This document shows, one piece after another, positions 49,940 to 58,739 of a stretch of 64,000 nucleotides of DNA (position 1 is the stretch's first letter; each line of letters starts with the position of its first letter). The stretch is from Aestuariibacter sp. GTDB lineage: Bacteria > Pseudomonadota > Gammaproteobacteria > Enterobacterales > Alteromonadaceae. The position numbers and the translations under genes are program-made. The notes beneath the pieces are model-generated. The model was given only the letters and a program-made list of their open reading frames with translations. It did no database searches and was not told the origin of the DNA. The DNA lies in assembly GCA_017794925.1 (NCBI GenBank), contig CP051238.1:3338346-3402345 (forward strand). Reading direction: 5' to 3'.

Positions 49940-50332
49940 TTGTTAGAAAAATTAAAAAGCGCGGCACTAAACGCGCAGGAGAATGCTTATGCGCCCTACT
50001 CCAAATTTAAAGTTGGCGCTGCATTAGAGGCAAACGACGGAAACGTGTATTTTGGTTGTAATGTTGAAAATGCGGCCTATCCATTAGGACAGTGTGCAGA
50101 GGCTACCGCTATCGGCACTATGATTGCACAAGGCGCTTCTGCCATAAAGCAAATCGTTATTGCCAGCCCCAACGAGACCTTTTGTTACCCATGTGGCGGA
50201 TGCAGACAGAAAATAGCAGAGTTTGCAGAGGCATCCACGCCCGTTGTCATGATCACACCTGAGGGCAATAGTACTGCGACCACCGTGGGTGAATTATTAC
50301 CTGAAGGTTTTACACTCGCACCGCAGGATTAG
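49940..50332 (+). CDS. cdd: Cytidine deaminase, homotetrameric type
   Basis: Converts cytidine and deoxycytidine to uridine forms in pyrimidine salvage. It is 130 residues, the small tetrameric class seen in Bacillus rather than the dimeric class of E. coli. Zinc ligands are Cys52, Cys85 and Cys88 (QCAEATA and PCGGCRQ), with catalytic Glu54. The start is TTG at 49940 with CAGGAA upstream; no ATG lies early enough to keep the SKFKVGAALE substrate loop in context. A terminator follows. Confidence 0.95.
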   Translation: MLEKLKSAALNAQENAYAPYSKFKVGAALEANDGNVYFGCNVENAAYPLGQCAEATAIGTMIAQGASAIKQIVIASPNETFCYPCGGCRQKIAEFAEASTPVVMITPEGNSTATTVGELLPEGFTLAPQD

Positions 50333-50367
50333 TTGCTGTATTTACCTTCATAAACAAGAAGATGAAC

Positions 50368-50408
50368 AAAAAGCGGTAATTTGTATACACCCTGCAATAC
50401 CGCTTTTT
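50368..50408 (+). terminator. Rho-independent terminator of cdd
   Basis: AAAAAGCGGTA (50368-50378) pairs with TACCGCTTTTT (50398-50408) around a 19-base loop, and more T follow. It lies directly before the ribosome site of the serine hydrolase gene, so that gene needs its own promoter or readthrough. Confidence 0.8.
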
Positions 50409-50422
50409 TTATAAGGATAATT

Positions 50423-51931
50423 ATGATGGAACGGATTTCCCCTGCCCTGACCATTGCCATAGTGTCGCTACTTGTCACAGGTTGCCAACCCGCAGACGTT
50501 AGCCCATCCAGCCAATCAATAACTGCCGAAACAGTGATACCCGCACATACAAAGCTAATGAACGGACTGACACCGCCTGTGCGTATCATGAACCGACCTG
50601 CACAAACACAAAGTCTGGGGCAGCGGCTTGAACATCATCAGGTGCCAGGGGTTTCCATTGCCATCATGCAAAACGGCCGCATCGCCTGGACTTTAGAGCA
50701 CGGCGTTAAGGATCTAACCACCGGGCAAACTGTCGACAGCGATACGGTTTTTCAGGCTGGAAGCATTTCTAAACCGACTTTTGCCGCAGTGCTGATGAAA
50801 TACCGTGAAACCCATGGACTGGATTTAGACGCTGACGTAAACGGACTACTCACGAGCTGGCAGGTACCGGCGCATCCATGGAGCGAGCAAGAGCCCGTTA
50901 CGTTGCGCCGACTATTAAGTCACTCAGCTGGCACAACGGTGCATGGCTTTCCCGGTTATGCCAAAGATGAAGCTATTCCATCTCTGGTGCAAGTGCTTGA
51001 CGGTGCCCCGCCCGCCAACACCGCTGCGGTAGTGGTAGATATAAAACCCGGCAGCACGATGCGTTATTCTGGCGGGGGTACCACCATTGCCCAACTGTTA
51101 CTGCAGGACGTGTCTTCAGAGCCACTCACTGCGATGGCCGAGCAATTGCTGTTTTCACCACTGGGTATGACGCGTTCGGGATTTACACAGCCGATTTCAG
51201 CCGAATTGGCTGCCAATATGGCGACACCTTATGATGACGCAGGCAATCCCGTAGAAGGTGGAGCCCATACCTACGCAACATTGGCGGCAGCGGGTATGTG
51301 GAGCACGCCTAGTGATTTGTTGCGTTTAGGCGCAGAAATAAGACAAAGCTATCTCACTGATGATAAGGAAAACTGGTTATCACAGGCGAGTGCAACAGAC
51401 ATGCTGACATCCAATTCTCCAACCGGATCACCACCCCATGTGGGTATTGGGTATTTTTTATATAAAGAAGATAACAATCTGATCGGGTTTGCCCATGGTG
51501 GTGCCGATGCCGGGTTCATGTCGCAGTTTTATCTGGAAATCGAAACGGGTAACGGCTACGCCATCATGACCAACGGCGATAATGGCAGGCAGTTAATTCG
51601 AGAGCTCGAGATCCGCATAAAAGAAGCGTTCGACATTGGTTATGAAGAACCCACCTACAAAACGATCCCGGAAACACCTGACAAAGTAATAGCAGAATAC
51701 CTTGGTACCTACCGTGTTACTTCGCCCTTAGAGGTCGATGTAGTATTGAGCCCGGCTTCCGAGGGGTTTCGATTAACCGCGTTGCCCTACATCGATAATG
51801 AAATGCACTGGCATGAAGGCGATGGGCGCTTTTTTGCTTTGGACGGCAGTACCATTCATTTCGAGCGCAATGACGATGGACAAATAACGACGCTGGTCAT
51901 GGACAACCGCATTCGCGGTAGCCGGCAATAA
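50423..51931 (+). CDS. Serine hydrolase of the class C beta-lactamase/AmpH-like family, lipoprotein
   Basis: A lipoprotein of 502 residues: LLVTGC is the lipobox with Cys21. The beta-lactamase-fold domain has the nucleophile motif SISK (Ser114, Lys117) and a second motif YSG (Tyr215), where class C enzymes have YxN. HGG in FAHGGADAG stands in place of KTG. These changes point to an esterase or D-aminopeptidase rather than a true beta-lactamase. A C-terminal lipocalin-like extension of about 100 residues follows (YLGTYRV). The start ATG at 50423 has AAGGA upstream; an open frame from 50381 begins inside the cdd terminator and is unlikely. Confidence 0.88.
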   Translation: MMERISPALTIAIVSLLVTGCQPADVSPSSQSITAETVIPAHTKLMNGLTPPVRIMNRPAQTQSLGQRLEHHQVPGVSIAIMQNGRIAWTLEHGVKDLTTGQTVDSDTVFQAGSISKPTFAAVLMKYRETHGLDLDADVNGLLTSWQVPAHPWSEQEPVTLRRLLSHSAGTTVHGFPGYAKDEAIPSLVQVLDGAPPANTAAVVVDIKPGSTMRYSGGGTTIAQLLLQDVSSEPLTAMAEQLLFSPLGMTRSGFTQPISAELAANMATPYDDAGNPVEGGAHTYATLAAAGMWSTPSDLLRLGAEIRQSYLTDDKENWLSQASATDMLTSNSPTGSPPHVGIGYFLYKEDNNLIGFAHGGADAGFMSQFYLEIETGNGYAIMTNGDNGRQLIRELEIRIKEAFDIGYEEPTYKTIPETPDKVIAEYLGTYRVTSPLEVDVVLSPASEGFRLTALPYIDNEMHWHEGDGRFFALDGSTIHFERNDDGQITTLVMDNRIRGSRQ

Positions 51932-51965
51932 TAAAAAGGCTGGAAGCATTGCTGCCACCAGCCTT
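51931..51965 (-). terminator. Terminator after the DUF1244 gene
   Basis: AAGGCTGG (51936-51943) pairs with CCAGCCTT (51958-51965) around a 14-base loop. The U run (TTTTTATTATT) is best on the minus strand, so it mainly ends the DUF1244 transcript, though it may also act on the serine hydrolase gene. Confidence 0.7.
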
Positions 51966-52017
51966 GGTACTTTTCGTTACACTGATTTCAGTTCAACAAT
52001 TTGTATGCCTACAGCAA

Positions 52018-52320
52018 TCAAGACTTTTTCTTTGCCTGACGGGCGTTAAACGCTGACATTTGCTCGTCGGTAGCCGGTAACTGATGATGCTCTTTCCATT
52101 CACTGTACGGCATTTTATAAACAATCTCGCGAGCGGCATCATAATCAATCTCAACGCCTTCTTCTGACGCGGCTTTGCTGTACCACTTTGCCAGGCAGTT
52201 TCTGCAAAAGTCCGCCAGGATCATCAAATCGATATTTTGAACGTCCTTATTGGCGTCCAAATGGTCAATCAGCGTTTGGAATACCTTTGCTTCAATGGCG
52301 TTTTGTGTCGCTTTATCCAT
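52018..52320 (-). CDS. DUF1244 family protein
   Basis: A small helical protein of 100 residues. DVQNIDLMILADFCRNCLAKWY and YKMPYSEWKEHHQLPATDEQM are the DUF1244 signature; the conserved FCRNC pair may bind a metal. The family is widespread in proteobacteria and has no clear function. It lies 57 bases after pnp with a terminator between them, and has a GGAG ribosome site. Confidence 0.9.
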   Translation of the reverse strand: MDKATQNAIEAKVFQTLIDHLDANKDVQNIDLMILADFCRNCLAKWYSKAASEEGVEIDYDAAREIVYKMPYSEWKEHHQLPATDEQMSAFNARQAKKKS

Positions 52321-52337
52321 GATTTTCTCCTACAAAA

Positions 52338-52358
52338 AAGGGGCATTAAATGCCCCTT
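52338..52358 (-). terminator. Rho-independent terminator of pnp
   Basis: AAGGGGCA (52338-52345) pairs with TGCCCCTT (52351-52358) around a five-base loop, and on the minus strand it is followed by a U run from 52339 to 52334. It is 20 bases after the pnp stop. Confidence 0.88.
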
Positions 52359-52377
52359 CTAACCGGTAATTTACCAA

Positions 52378-54489
52378 TTATTCGTCGTTTGACTCAGGTT
52401 TTGCTGGCTTTTCCAACAATTCCTTAATGCTCAGACGTACGCGGTTCTGACGGTCGATTTCCATCACTTTCACGTCAACCATCTGGCCTTCAGACAGGTA
52501 ATCAGTCACCTTGTTCACGCGCTCATGAGCGATTTGTGAAATGTGAACCAGACCTTCTTTACCTGGTAATACTTCAACAAATGCACCGAAGTCTACGATA
52601 CGAGTCACTTTACCGTTGTAGGTCTTACCTACTTCGATTTCAGCAGTAACCTGTTCGATTTTCGCGATAGCGATTTCAGCTTTAGCACGCTCAGTAGCGA
52701 AGATCTTCACGGTACCATCGTCTTCGATTTCGATGTTAGTGTCAGACTCTTCGGTGATTGAACGAATCATCGCGCCGCCTTTACCGATTACGTCACGGAT
52801 CTTGTCCTGATCAATCTTCAATGTGTAGATGCGCGGAGCAAATTCGCTCATTTCTTCGCGGTGACCGCCAAGTGCCTGGTCCATTACACCCAGAATGTGT
52901 AAGCGGGCTTCTTTCGCCTGCTTAAGGGCAATCTGCATGATTTCTTTAGTGATACCTTCAATCTTGATATCCATCTGCAGTGCCGTAACACCTTCGGTAG
53001 TACCCGCAACTTTAAAGTCCATGTCGCCCAGGTGATCTTCGTCACCCAGAATGTCAGAAAGCACTACGAAGTTTTCGTCACTCTTAACCAGACCCATCGC
53101 GATACCCGCAACAGACGCTTTAATGGGTACACCCGCATCCATTAGTGCAAGAGAGGTACCACATACAGACGCCATTGAAGATGAACCGTTTGATTCGGTG
53201 ATTTCAGAAACCACACGAACAACATACGGGAATTCTTCTTCAGAAGGCATAACAGCCTGAATACCACGCTTAGCCAGACGACCGTGACCAATTTCACGAC
53301 GCTTTGGTGAACCGATCATGCCGGTTTCACCCACACAGTATGGAGGGAAGTTGTAGTGCAGCATGAAGCGGCTGTCTTTCTTACCAGACAGTTCGTCAAT
53401 CATCTGTGCGTCACGCTCAGTACCTAAGGTTGCAACAACCAACGCCTGCGTTTCACCACGGGTAAATACCGCTGAACCGTGTGTACGTGGCAATACGCCA
53501 GTAGACACGTTAAGCGCACGAACCATTGTTGGGTCACGACCATCAATACGAGGCTCACCCGCCAGAATGCGTGAACGTACCACGTCACTTTCCAGCTCGT
53601 GTAACAGGTCCAGTACTTCCTTTGAGTCTTGCTCTTCGTCAGCCGCCAGAATTTCAGCAGCCGCTTTTTCAGTTACCGCGGTCACTGCGTCTTTACGCTC
53701 CAGCTTGTCAGAAATCTGATAAGCCGCAGTCATACCTTCAAGAGCAAGTGCTTTAATTTTGTCTTTCAGGCTGGTGTTTTCAGCTGGCGCTACCCAGTCC
53801 CACTTCGGCGTGGCAACTTCAGCAGCGAATTCGTTAACTGCAGTAACAACAGTTTGCAGTTGCTCGTGACCGAACATCACGGCACCCAGCATGACGTCTT
53901 CAGACAATACACTGGCTTCTGATTCAACCATCAGTACTGCGCCTTCTGTACCAGCAACAACCAGGTCCAGCTGACTGGTTTCCTGTTCGCCGTTACGGGT
54001 ATTCAGCACATACTCACCGTCTGTATAACCAACACGCGCCGCACCAATTGGGCCGTTAAATGGAATACCAGAGATAGCAAGTGCCGCAGACGTACCGATC
54101 ATTGAAATAATGTCAGTTGGGATTTCAGGGTTAGCAGACACAACGGTCACAACAACCTGAACTTCGTTTTTAAACCCTTCAGGGAATAATGGACGAATTG
54201 GGCGGTCAATAAGACGTGCAGTCAGGGTCTCACCTTCTGAAGGGCGACCTTCACGCTTAAAGAATCCACCAGGGATCTTACCGGCAGCGTAAGTTTTTTC
54301 CTGATAGTTAACAGTCAGAGGGAAAAAGTCTTGATCGGCTTTCGCCTCTTTTTTGCCCACTACAGTTACCAGAACTGAAGTATCGTCCATGCTGGCCATT
54401 ACTGCAGCGGTTGCCTGACGAGCGATTACGCCCGTTTCTAGAGTCACAGTATGTTGACCATACTGGAAAGTTTTTGTAATAGGAGTCAC
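52378..54489 (-). CDS. pnp: Polyribonucleotide nucleotidyltransferase
   Basis: A 3'-5' phosphorolytic exoribonuclease of the RNA degradosome, 703 residues. Two RNase PH domains flank a helical linker. A KH domain ([17 protein letters not shown], about residue 555) and an S1 domain ([26 protein letters not shown], about 620) close the protein. The start is GTG at 54489 with AAAGGA six bases upstream. In most gammaproteobacteria rpsO lies directly before pnp; here the upstream 280 bases hold no rpsO and the gene has its own promoter. Confidence 0.98.
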   Translation of the reverse strand: MTPITKTFQYGQHTVTLETGVIARQATAAVMASMDDTSVLVTVVGKKEAKADQDFFPLTVNYQEKTYAAGKIPGGFFKREGRPSEGETLTARLIDRPIRPLFPEGFKNEVQVVVTVVSANPEIPTDIISMIGTSAALAISGIPFNGPIGAARVGYTDGEYVLNTRNGEQETSQLDLVVAGTEGAVLMVESEASVLSEDVMLGAVMFGHEQLQTVVTAVNEFAAEVATPKWDWVAPAENTSLKDKIKALALEGMTAAYQISDKLERKDAVTAVTEKAAAEILAADEEQDSKEVLDLLHELESDVVRSRILAGEPRIDGRDPTMVRALNVSTGVLPRTHGSAVFTRGETQALVVATLGTERDAQMIDELSGKKDSRFMLHYNFPPYCVGETGMIGSPKRREIGHGRLAKRGIQAVMPSEEEFPYVVRVVSEITESNGSSSMASVCGTSLALMDAGVPIKASVAGIAMGLVKSDENFVVLSDILGDEDHLGDMDFKVAGTTEGVTALQMDIKIEGITKEIMQIALKQAKEARLHILGVMDQALGGHREEMSEFAPRIYTLKIDQDKIRDVIGKGGAMIRSITEESDTNIEIEDDGTVKIFATERAKAEIAIAKIEQVTAEIEVGKTYNGKVTRIVDFGAFVEVLPGKEGLVHISQIAHERVNKVTDYLSEGQMVDVKVMEIDRQNRVRLSIKELLEKPAKPESNDE

Positions 54490-54802
54490 TATTTGTCCTT
54501 TAATTCTTTCTTTACAATTTCTTCGCTTTTAAACGCGGCGCTTAGTATAGCGGCGATACAATATCTTTACCAATAACTAATCCGTTCAATTGCAAATTTT
54601 TGCCGTTTTGCGGGGTTATTTACAGATGCGGCCAATTGTTGGTTAATTTTTCATCTGTCTGTCATACTCATCTGTAATACCTGTAGGTCGAAAAGGGGCG
54701 AAAAGTCAGGCGTTTCACTCTGTTTTGCACTTAATGTGAATCGGGCATCGTAGAAAACACCGGGCCCAGTTGGAACAGGTACTACACGGAGGATTGGTCG
54801 TT
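54490..54802. other. Divergent pnp-HNH spacer
   Basis: This spacer of 313 bases holds the pnp promoter and leader and the ribosome site of the HNH gene (GGAGG, ten bases before its ATG). No rpsO or other small gene can be read in any frame. I see no strong promoter for the HNH gene; TTGGTT near 54640 with TCATAC 17 bases on is only a weak candidate. Confidence 0.55.
54544..54573 (-). promoter_or_regulatory. Probable sigma-70 promoter of pnp
   Basis: On the minus strand TTGGTA (54573-54568), an 18-base spacer and TATACT (54549-54544) form a plausible promoter. The leader would be about 48 bases, much shorter than the E. coli rpsO-pnp leader. Confidence 0.5.
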
Positions 54803-55345
54803 ATGCTTATTTTACGATTAAACAAAGCCGGAGCACCGCAGGATTGGTTAAATATTTTTCAAGCCGCGCGGTACTATGCACAAGAAAAAGTCTTGTTCGA
54901 ACTCGGTGAAAATCACTATACCTTGCTAGGCGGACACAATCGTTTTGGTGAACAAAGCCGTCTTCAGCTAAGTTCAATTATTGCCTGCGACGGCAAGGTC
55001 GTAACCAATGGCAAAATCGCCCTTACTAATCGCTATCTGTTCAGGCGTGATAATCACTTGTGTTTATATTGCGGAAATCGTTTTCGCTCCGGGCAGTTAA
55101 CCCGGGATCACATTATCCCGCGTTCACGTGGTGGTAAAAATGACTGGACAAATGTCGCGACAGCCTGCTCCAGATGCAATCATCAGAAAGGTGCCAAAAC
55201 ACCTGAAGAAGCCAATATGCCATTACTTGCTGTGCCCTTCAGGCCTAATATATATGAGCGGTTCTACCTGATGAATCGTCGCATACTGGCCGACCAAATG
55301 GACTTTTTGAGTCACCATTTCAGCGACCAGCATAACTGGCGTTAA
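54803..55345 (+). CDS. HNH endonuclease family protein
   Basis: A protein of 180 residues with a C-terminal HNH nuclease fold. CLYCG and CSRCN are zinc-binding CxxC pairs, and between them DHIIPRSRGGKNDWTNVATAC carries the HNH core (DH, N). The N-terminal 90 residues have no family I can name. The ATG at 54803 has GGAGG upstream; in-frame TTG codons at 54794 and 54770 could extend it. It stands alone, so a restriction or toxin role is not shown. Its stop overlaps the end of the channel gene by four bases. Confidence 0.85.
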   Translation: MLILRLNKAGAPQDWLNIFQAARYYAQEKVLFELGENHYTLLGGHNRFGEQSRLQLSSIIACDGKVVTNGKIALTNRYLFRRDNHLCLYCGNRFRSGQLTRDHIIPRSRGGKNDWTNVATACSRCNHQKGAKTPEEANMPLLAVPFRPNIYERFYLMNRRILADQMDFLSHHFSDQHNWR

Positions 55346-56229
55346 CCCGGTATTAACGGTGTCGCAAGCCCGCCCTCTTTTTGTTGGCGTTTAATTTCCT
55401 CAAACCATAACCGCGTCCAGTCTGCGCGAATCTTTTGTTCCAGTTTAAAAGCTTCATCAGAAGGGCAAAACAAGCCAATCTTGACCACTATTTTTGCCAG
55501 GTGATTGGTTTCAATCTCAATTTCCGGGTCGATACTGATAAAGCCAACATCCAAATTTCGCTCAATTAAACTTTTATAACGCTCTGCAACATCCTTGAAG
55601 TGGGTGCAATGTTCAGCGACCAGTGCTTCGAACGGCTCAAGCAACACATAAGGATCAGCAAATGGTTCGTTCGTTATTTCAAAACTGTGAAGTCGGTAGC
55701 GACGCAGAAAGTTTAGATTTTTAACCACCTGATTCATCAGTTGGTTGTTCGGCACATATACGTGTTTACCGGTGTAGCTGTAGGTTTCAGGATCGACTTC
55801 CAGCAGCGTGGTTTTTGCCCAATCCAGTTCAACTACCTCACCCACCTGGGTGCCCAGTTGAACCCAGTTTCCTACCCTGAAAGGACGGGTCGTCATGTAA
55901 TACACAAACCCAATGAAGCACTGAATCAGCTCACGTGTAGCAAAAACGATGGCCACCATGAAAGCAGCAATCGACAGCGCAAGACTTTGTACCTCATTTG
56001 CCCATAAAGTGAGTAGCAGCACTAGCAGAAGCGCATTGCCCAGCTGATCTATGGTATTAATTGAATGTCGTTTGTCCTCACCACGACGCTTACTCTGACG
56101 GCGCAGTATTTTAATCAGGATTTTTTTGACAGCCATGAAGATGACCACCAAAAACAATGATGTCAGGAGTTTATGCGATTGAGTAAATGCCAGGAAGAGC
56201 GACCACCCGTACTCAACAGTTTCGTTCAC
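55342..56229 (-). CDS. MscS-type mechanosensitive ion channel family protein
   Basis: An inner-membrane channel of 295 residues. Three or so N-terminal helices end with the pore-like SLALSIAAFMVAIVFATRELIQCFIGFV. The beta domain of the family follows: RPFRVGNWVQLGTQVGEVVELDWAKTTLLE and YVPNNQLMNQVVKN. The C-terminal alpha/beta domain is normal. The start is GTG at 56229 with GAGGC upstream. It is separated from proA by a terminator. Confidence 0.88.
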   Translation of the reverse strand: MNETVEYGWSLFLAFTQSHKLLTSLFLVVIFMAVKKILIKILRRQSKRRGEDKRHSINTIDQLGNALLLVLLLTLWANEVQSLALSIAAFMVAIVFATRELIQCFIGFVYYMTTRPFRVGNWVQLGTQVGEVVELDWAKTTLLEVDPETYSYTGKHVYVPNNQLMNQVVKNLNFLRRYRLHSFEITNEPFADPYVLLEPFEALVAEHCTHFKDVAERYKSLIERNLDVGFISIDPEIEIETNHLAKIVVKIGLFCPSDEAFKLEQKIRADWTRLWFEEIKRQQKEGGLATPLIPG

Positions 56230-56248
56230 GTTAATTTGCCTCTATAAC

Positions 56249-56278
56249 GAAAAAAATCACCGTGACAGAGCACGGTGA
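56249..56278 (-). terminator. Rho-independent terminator of the putP-proB-proA operon
   Basis: TCACCGTG (56257-56264) pairs with CACGGTGA (56271-56278) around six bases, and on the minus strand a U run (56256 down to 56250) follows. It lies about 90 bases after the proA stop. Confidence 0.8.
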
Positions 56279-56371
56279 CTTCAAAAATCGAATTGTAACC
56301 GACTCACCAGCGGTAATCATCTGGTTTATCGACGAAATTCGTTAATACGCAGCCTGCGTCGTTATTATAGA

Positions 56372-57619
56372 CTATTCGCGAATTTGTCCTGTTCCCGATA
56401 CCACATATTTTTCTGTCGTCAGCGATTCCAATCCCATCGGACCATAGGCATGCAATTTCGTTGTTGCGATACCGATTTCAGCACCTAAGCCTAACTGGCT
56501 ACCGTCATTGAAGCGTGAAGACGCATTAACCATAACCGCTGAGGCATCTACAGCACGTTGGAAAAGACGAGCCGTGTCAGCATTGCGAGTACAAATTACT
56601 TCGGTATGGTGACTACCAAACTGATCGATATGTGCGATGGCCTGATTAAAATCATCAACCACACGAATCGCAATTTCAAGACCCAGGTATTCTTCACCAT
56701 AGGCGTCATCAGCAATTTCATTCGGCGCATCAAACCAACCTAATCCCGCCTTATTAACATGCACTTTAACGCCCTTTTCCTTACACATCGCGTTAACCTG
56801 AGGCAAGAAGTCACCCGCAACCGCTTGGTGAACGACCAGGCCTTCAAGGGCATTACATACACCTGTGCGTTGGGTTTTACCATTTACCAGCAGATCCATT
56901 GCCATTGTCAGGTCGGCATCTTTGTCCACGTATAAGTGACAGACACCTTTAAAGTGCTGAATAACAGGAACTTTACTGTTGTCAGTAACATAGCGAATCA
57001 AACCTTCGCCACCACGCGGAATGATCACGTCGATTGTATCTGTTTGTTCCATCAATTCCTGCATCAAGCCCCTGTCAGGGTCAGGAATGACACTGATCAA
57101 CGACTCAGGCAGATTGTGACGTTTAAGCACATCTTGCATTAAGCCTGCAATCGCCAGGCTGGTTTTAAGTGCTTCCTTACCACCACGCAAAATGACGCCA
57201 TTACCTGATTTAAAACACAATGCACCGGCGTCTGCAGTCACATTTGGTCTTGCTTCATAAATCATGCATACCACACCGAGTGGTACACGCATCTTCTGAA
57301 TTTTTAAGCCGTTTGGACGATCCGCTATATGGCGTTCCTTACCTACAGGGTCATCAAGCGAAATAATCGTCTCGATACCCTGGGCCATGTCTTCAATACG
57401 AGCCGGTGTCAGTGTCAGACGATCCAACATGGCATCGTCCAGACCGGCTTCTTTACCTGCCGCAACCTCGGCTGTATTTACTTCAACTATATGGTCAGCC
57501 GCGCTGCGAATTGCAGCAGCCATGTCGGCCAATACGTTGTTTTTGGTTTTTTCGTCAAGCACTGCCAGTACTTTAGCGGCACGCGCTGTGTCATTTGCAA
57601 TGTTTGTAATTAAACTCAT
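56372..57619 (-). CDS. proA: Glutamate-5-semialdehyde dehydrogenase (gamma-glutamyl phosphate reductase)
   Basis: The second step of proline synthesis, NADPH-dependent reduction of glutamyl-5-phosphate. Its 415 residues match the family. The catalytic Cys is in KTQRTGVCNALEGLVVH, and the PRGGEGLIRYV and GAEIGIATTKLHAYGPMGLESLTT segments are typical. The start overlaps the proB stop as ATGA, so the kinase and reductase, which pass an unstable intermediate, are coupled. Confidence 0.97.
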   Translation of the reverse strand: MSLITNIANDTARAAKVLAVLDEKTKNNVLADMAAAIRSAADHIVEVNTAEVAAGKEAGLDDAMLDRLTLTPARIEDMAQGIETIISLDDPVGKERHIADRPNGLKIQKMRVPLGVVCMIYEARPNVTADAGALCFKSGNGVILRGGKEALKTSLAIAGLMQDVLKRHNLPESLISVIPDPDRGLMQELMEQTDTIDVIIPRGGEGLIRYVTDNSKVPVIQHFKGVCHLYVDKDADLTMAMDLLVNGKTQRTGVCNALEGLVVHQAVAGDFLPQVNAMCKEKGVKVHVNKAGLGWFDAPNEIADDAYGEEYLGLEIAIRVVDDFNQAIAHIDQFGSHHTEVICTRNADTARLFQRAVDASAVMVNASSRFNDGSQLGLGAEIGIATTKLHAYGPMGLESLTTEKYVVSGTGQIRE

Positions 57620-58734
57620 TTGTTCTCCAATACTGCTATGTGCTGTTCTGAAATAATCGGACCGGTTTTTTGCTCAAATTCAGAGGCAAAATCCTGATTG
57701 TCCTGATTGGCAATAAAGTTCAGTAAACAGCTACTGTAATTCGATTTTGCTTTTGCGAGTTTGGTGCCATCTTCACGGCGTACGAGAATCGTATCACCCA
57801 CCGAAAACTCACCCTTGACCCCAATGATCTCTTTACTCGTTAGCGAGTCTACATTGTCATCAAGAGAGTCTGTAAAATCCTCGTTTATAACCACTTCACC
57901 CTGCGCATTTGAGGTATGCGTCATCCAATGCACACTTTCTGTCATTGGTTTTTCGTGCGCCTGAAAATGTGTACCCGGGTTTTTGCCGTCTAACAATAGA
58001 TTAAACGATAACTCGGTAAAGCCATTAATAATAAATGTATCTATACCATGAGAAACTGCTTTTTCAGCTGCCTCTATCTTGGTTTTCATACCACCGGTAC
58101 CAACACCGTCTTCTGCTGCGCCACCGGCCATTGCATAGATATCTTCATTAATATCATCCACCCATGACAACAAATTAGCGTCATCATGTTTATGTGGATT
58201 TTTATCGTATAACCCATCCACGTCTGAACAAATAATCAGCGCATCAGCATCAGCACAGGCTGCAACCATCGCTGATAAGTTGTCGTTGTCGCCCACTTTC
58301 AGCTTGTCAGTGGTAACCGTGTCGTTTTCGTTAATGATTGGTAACACACCGTGTTCCAACAAACTAAACGTTGTGTCTCTGATACTGACGTAACGTTCGC
58401 GATCGCGTAAGTCAGCATGGGTTAACAATATTTGTGCCGAAGGAAAGTCAAATAACTTATCCCACGTCGCCATCATTTCGGTTTGACCCGCGGCCGCCAT
58501 GGCCTTTTTGACAGCAATATCTTTCTTACTCTGTTCAGGGAAATTGTGCGCTCCCGCGGCTACTGAGCCGGAGGAAACCAACACAACCTGAATACCCTGT
58601 GCACGACAGCGCACGATAAACTGAGCAATACTGAGTAAATAGTGACTACTACATCCCTGGCGGTTAGGCGCAATTAATGCACTGCCAACCTTAACGACTA
58701 TACGTTTCCAATTTGAACGACTCATTGTTTCCAT
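57616..58734 (-). CDS. proB: Glutamate 5-kinase
   Basis: The first and feedback-controlled step of proline synthesis, 372 residues. The amino-acid kinase domain has IVVKVGSALIAP and LVSSGSVAAGAHNF, and later GVGTGGMKTKIEAAEKAVSHG. A PUA domain closes the protein (residues 280-372). Two close ATG codons (58734 and 58725) are possible; the upstream one has AAGG near. It is five bases after the putP stop. Confidence 0.97.
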   Translation of the reverse strand: METMSRSNWKRIVVKVGSALIAPNRQGCSSHYLLSIAQFIVRCRAQGIQVVLVSSGSVAAGAHNFPEQSKKDIAVKKAMAAAGQTEMMATWDKLFDFPSAQILLTHADLRDRERYVSIRDTTFSLLEHGVLPIINENDTVTTDKLKVGDNDNLSAMVAACADADALIICSDVDGLYDKNPHKHDDANLLSWVDDINEDIYAMAGGAAEDGVGTGGMKTKIEAAEKAVSHGIDTFIINGFTELSFNLLLDGKNPGTHFQAHEKPMTESVHWMTHTSNAQGEVVINEDFTDSLDDNVDSLTSKEIIGVKGEFSVGDTILVRREDGTKLAKAKSNYSSCLLNFIANQDNQDFASEFEQKTGPIISEQHIAVLENK

Positions 58735-58739
58735 ATACC

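Noticed and set aside
54803..55345. HNH protein as a homing endonuclease or a restriction system
   Set aside because: No intron, intein or split gene surrounds it, and there is no methyltransferase or specificity gene nearby.
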